Source: Psilocybe azurescens | Lineage: Eukaryota; Basidiomycota; Agaricomycetes; Agaricales; Agrocybaceae | DNA length: 36,507 nt | Direction of reading: 5' to 3' | Assembly: GCA_023853785.1 (NCBI GenBank) | Contig: JAJIRX010000304.1 | Coordinates: forward strand, 1 to 36,507 | Part shown: one piece after another, positions 33,435-36,507 of the stretch | Position numbering within the stretch: position 1 is the stretch's first letter | Layout of the letters: each line of letters starts with the position of its first letter | Notes under the pieces: generated by a model | Databases searched by the model: none | Told to the model about the DNA's origin: nothing | The model's input: only the letters and a program-made list of their open reading frames with translations | Position numbers and translations under genes: made by a program

Positions 33435-34014
33435 GCAACTAATTTTTCTAATACCCTTTCTTGTTTGTATTCGGCTCACTATTCTCACTATTCCCTGCCT
33501 GTCTTTTCCCGCTCACATTTCATCTCATCTCATCTCGTCTCTTTCTTTCTTTTTGAACTGTTCTTGTCACTCCCATCTATCATTTTCTTGGACTATTGTC
33601 TATCGTTTTTCTCTCCTTTCCTTACCTTCGCATAGCTATTAAAAATGTACATTTATATTTATAGCTTGCAAATTGTTATTTCTTGACATATTTCTGTTAC
33701 GAAAGTGAGATTCCAACGTGCTATCGAAAATGTCATGTTGGCTTTAAATGAACTCTTCAACTAAATAACTCTTGCTTGCGTCCTTATAGAACATAGACTA
33801 TATCAGGCCTTTTTAATTTTCAAGTCTTCACTCTCAAGAATTCACTCAGCAACTCGTTTGATACATTTAACCAACAGGTAGGCCAAAGTAGACTAAGGTA
33901 TATAGCTCGTAACATTGTGCTATCTCTCGTAAATTATTCTGACAAGTCGTTGGTTAAATACCTACCCAAACCTATCTGCTCTTTCTTTCCAGAGGTTTGG
34001 CTTCAAGGACATGG
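33435..34014. other. Intergenic spacer between convergent genes
   Basis: No ORF of note. The left part is CT-rich with repeated TCATC/TCTCATC words near 33520. The right part is AT-rich. It would hold the 3' ends of both flanking transcripts. Confidence 0.5.
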
Positions 34015-36507
34015 CTAAGCAGCAGGAAGACAAATACCTAACTTCCCTGAACCTGTCTGGACAAGTGCCTTTCCTGTGTCAACTTGCTTCCAGTAAACTG
34101 CTTCTGCATGAGTCAATGTTGTTTGCGCCTTATTGAGAGACTCGGAGGCGTGCTGGTATCGTTCAGCCTCTTGCATAGGGAAATATTTCCAAGGGTCACT
34201 GCACATTCAACAACCTTCAGGTGGGGCGTTATTGATTTTTTCATGTGCTACACAGAGCTTCTTGTTATGCTGCTCTATCTTGGTGTCTTGAGCATCAAGA
34301 GCATGATGATGAGCATTAACTGAAACAGCTTCATAAGATTGATAATATTTTTTTGTCTTGACTTACATTTTCGTTTGAGATTCTTAGTCAGCGTTTTCGG
34401 AGATATGACCAGAGATAAGATGGATATATTCCTGCTTCTTCAGATGCCGGGCAAAAAGGTTATAAATTGGACGTAGTTAATTTTAATGTAGATTTCTCAT
34501 CACCTGTAGTGTTCTCATTTTCATCGTATCGAAAACTTGGCCTTTTTGATTCCCCAACCAGGGTGCAATAAGTTCCTTCCCACGGTTGACGTCTGAATGA
34601 GCACTCTCAATGAGGTTGGTAGTTGTGTCACCAGCCCTCCAGATTTCCCTTGGGATATGGCTCTTCTCCCAGCACATTGCCTGAAATGCGAACTTGCTTC
34701 GCAACTTGTCCTGAACCCAGTCTATTAAAGTTATACATCAGCAGATACAATGAAAATTAAAAATAGAGGATGCTTGCCTATTGCAGCTTTGCCTCCGTGT
34801 TCCATAATGGCTTCTAGCGTACCATCCCAGTCATCATGCTCCATACATATTAAGCTACGCATCAGGTTCCGAACATTTTCGGGCACCAGTAGCTTGCGAA
34901 TGTTTACGTTTTCTGTGTACAGTACAAAGTCGAAAAGGCGATGAAGGTGTTCATATGGACTAAGTGAATGCAAAACCGATGAGGCTCATGCAGGTCGCGT
35001 TTTCAGGGTACTTCTGTGCTATTTTCTGAAGATGAAGGCCAATACCTGTCGCAGTGCCATAAGCTTGTAATAAATCATAGTTATCAAAAAGGAATACCTT
35101 TTGCCTGACCGCCCTGCTGATCACCGCCCCAATGAATGACCATCCCCTCTGTCTCATCTATGCTGGCTGCGTGAATATGTCGCCATCAAGTGAGGGAACC
35201 AGTATCCTGCAGGACAATGTTTTCAATTTCCGCAAGAACAGTTTGATGAGCAACTGCTGTTTGTTGGTTCAGAAAGACTCTGCAAAAAATGACACCTGAG
35301 TGTGGAGAGTATCAATCAGTCAACACAAAGTCCAGATTTCCAACGAGTAAAACATAATGGTCCCAAACTGACTTGTATTTGCTCGTCTATCCATGCATGC
35401 AATTTCGAACTCATGAAATCCAACCACACGTTTGAAACCAATATCGCTTTGGATGTACTGAGCTGCAAGGAGGCACCTGCTGCCTTCTTTGCTCATGCAA
35501 ACTATGATTCGGAGTGACTCCAGTATATCTTCAGACTCATCTTCCTCATGAATATCAGTGGCAGACTGTGAAATCTGAAGAATCCGACGGATGTAGTGGT
35601 CTTCAGGTGGTAAGGCATTGTCTTGATGTCGCTTGAGGTGCTGCACCCTGGAATGCTAATGGTAAGTAAGAGGGTAGATGTATAAACGACACAACTGCTT
35701 ACCTTCCCATCCCGTCCCTTTGGGAAATGATTTTCTTTGGCCTGATCAACATAATGCTTTAAGTGTGATCGGTTTGCAGTGACAGATGGAGATCTGAAAG
35801 TGTAGGGTGTGGAATATCTGGCAATTGAGAACATAAAAAGCTTTTGAGCAAGGGATGGCACAGGAATCGGCGAGGCGTTAAATCAGCTAGGTCATTGTCA
35901 AGACTCTTGAGCAAGGCATCTAGCTCAGAGTGAATGAGAGGGAGTTTTCTGTGGAATCGGTACAGGTGAGGGTGGAACGCCTTTTGCAGACCACAAGAAC
36001 CCATGGACAAGACCTGCGGTACACTGGCAAAGGCTCGTAAATGTGATAAGTTGCATCACACGGAAGTCGTTGCATAACGAGCTGCACGAGCTGGTGGTCT
36101 GTATCTCGGTGGTCTTTGGCTAGAATATCATTGGGTTTAAGATCATTGGTAGCGCTATCGGTACAGATAATGGTACTCACAACAATAAACACGTTGGGAT
36201 GAGAAGTTTGTTACAGTTGAACATTCCACAAGTGGACCATAACCTCTCCTCCAGGCCAACCTTTTGATTCTTTCTAATTCTTCATAATCCTCGTTGAAAT
36301 GAGCATCCAGGTAATCTAGTGTCATACGTGGTTCTCCCAGATACTGAATAAAATGATCCTGATTACCTGTTGGGCTGTAATGCTCGCACTAACCAGTGCT
36401 CTGTCAGTTCTAAACGTAAAAAAATCTCTACAGTATCTTACCTCACAAAGGTTTATCGGTTTTTGGTCAAATTCAAGCATGGCCTTTCACAGAACTCTTC
36501 AGGAGGT
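34015..36507 (-). pseudogene. Large multi-copy agaricomycete hypothetical protein, degraded, runs off the right edge
   Basis: From right to left on the minus strand: DATYHIYEPLPVYRRSCPW (near 36050), DLTPRRFLCHPLLKSFL (near 35870), an exon with RIIVCMSKEGSR and YIQSDIGFKRVVGFHEFE (near 35430-35510), GTATGIGLHLQ (near 35050), MRSLICMEHDDWDGTLE (near 34840), CWEKSHIPREIWRAGDT and NLIESAHSDVNR (near 34600-34670), GHISENA (near 34400), and a helical Glu-rich tail with GSGKL ending at TAG 34015-34017. I recall these blocks, in this order, from a very abundant hypothetical family in mushroom genomes; its function is not known to me. Frame changes (for example at an AAAA run near 35985) and a premature stop near 34390 indicate decay. 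The N-terminus is outside the window. Confidence 0.7.

Noticed and set aside
1..36507. tRNA, rRNA or CRISPR features
   Set aside because: No cloverleaf-like sequence, rRNA block or regularly spaced repeat array was noticed by eye; a tRNAscan/Infernal run was not possible.

Overview
The window looks like a repeat-rich accessory region from a mushroom-forming basidiomycete (Agaricomycetes). Three things point there: short GT-AG introns of roughly 50-80 nt; a chromodomain-bearing Ty3/gypsy retrotransposon and a BED-finger hAT transposon of the type common in these fungi; and a NACHT-type STAND NTPase plus multi-copy hypothetical families that I associate with agaricomycete genomes. No tRNA, rRNA or CRISPR structure was seen. 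Almost every gene carries frameshifts, stops or deletions.

Layout. 1-1330 has no recognisable gene. 1336-9625 is a complete but dead Ty3/gypsy chromovirus: LTRs of 420 and 428 bp, perfect 5-bp target duplication CTTAA, TGTTAC...GTAACA ends, a primer-binding site that pairs with the element's own transcript start (Tf1-type self-priming), gag, pol (protease, RT, RNase H, integrase, chromodomain) and two small downstream ORFs. A second retroelement left a 1,684-bp solo LTR inside gag (2313-3996); removing it with one ACGC duplication restores the gag frame. 9674-10609 (minus) is a remnant of a conserved hypothetical gene. 10681-14328 is a decayed hAT element (minus) with CCCAT-rich subterminal arrays.

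14951-22191 is a scrap-yard of duplicated host genes. Copy 1 of an arginyl-tRNA synthetase (ArgRS) pseudogene (14951-16428) is joined, inside an intron, to copy 1 of a PIN-like/auxin efflux carrier family membrane transporter pseudogene (16429-18575). A second ArgRS pseudogene with a large internal deletion lies at 21074-22191, and a second transporter pseudogene at 28725-30990. The copies share introns, so they arose by DNA duplication rather than retroposition.

23473-26680 (minus) is a NACHT NTPase gene (NLR-like, about 1,009 residues over four exons). Its only apparent lesions are three 1-nt deletions, each in a C homopolymer, so it may be intact in reality. 31469-33434 (plus) is a seven-exon gene of unknown function with two Cys/His clusters. 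It converges tail-to-tail on 34015-36507 (minus), a degraded member of a large agaricomycete hypothetical family that runs off the right edge.

No joint pathway is evident. The region is best read as nested transposons and gene fragments around one candidate immune-receptor-like gene, with the right-hand convergent pair as the least understood part.
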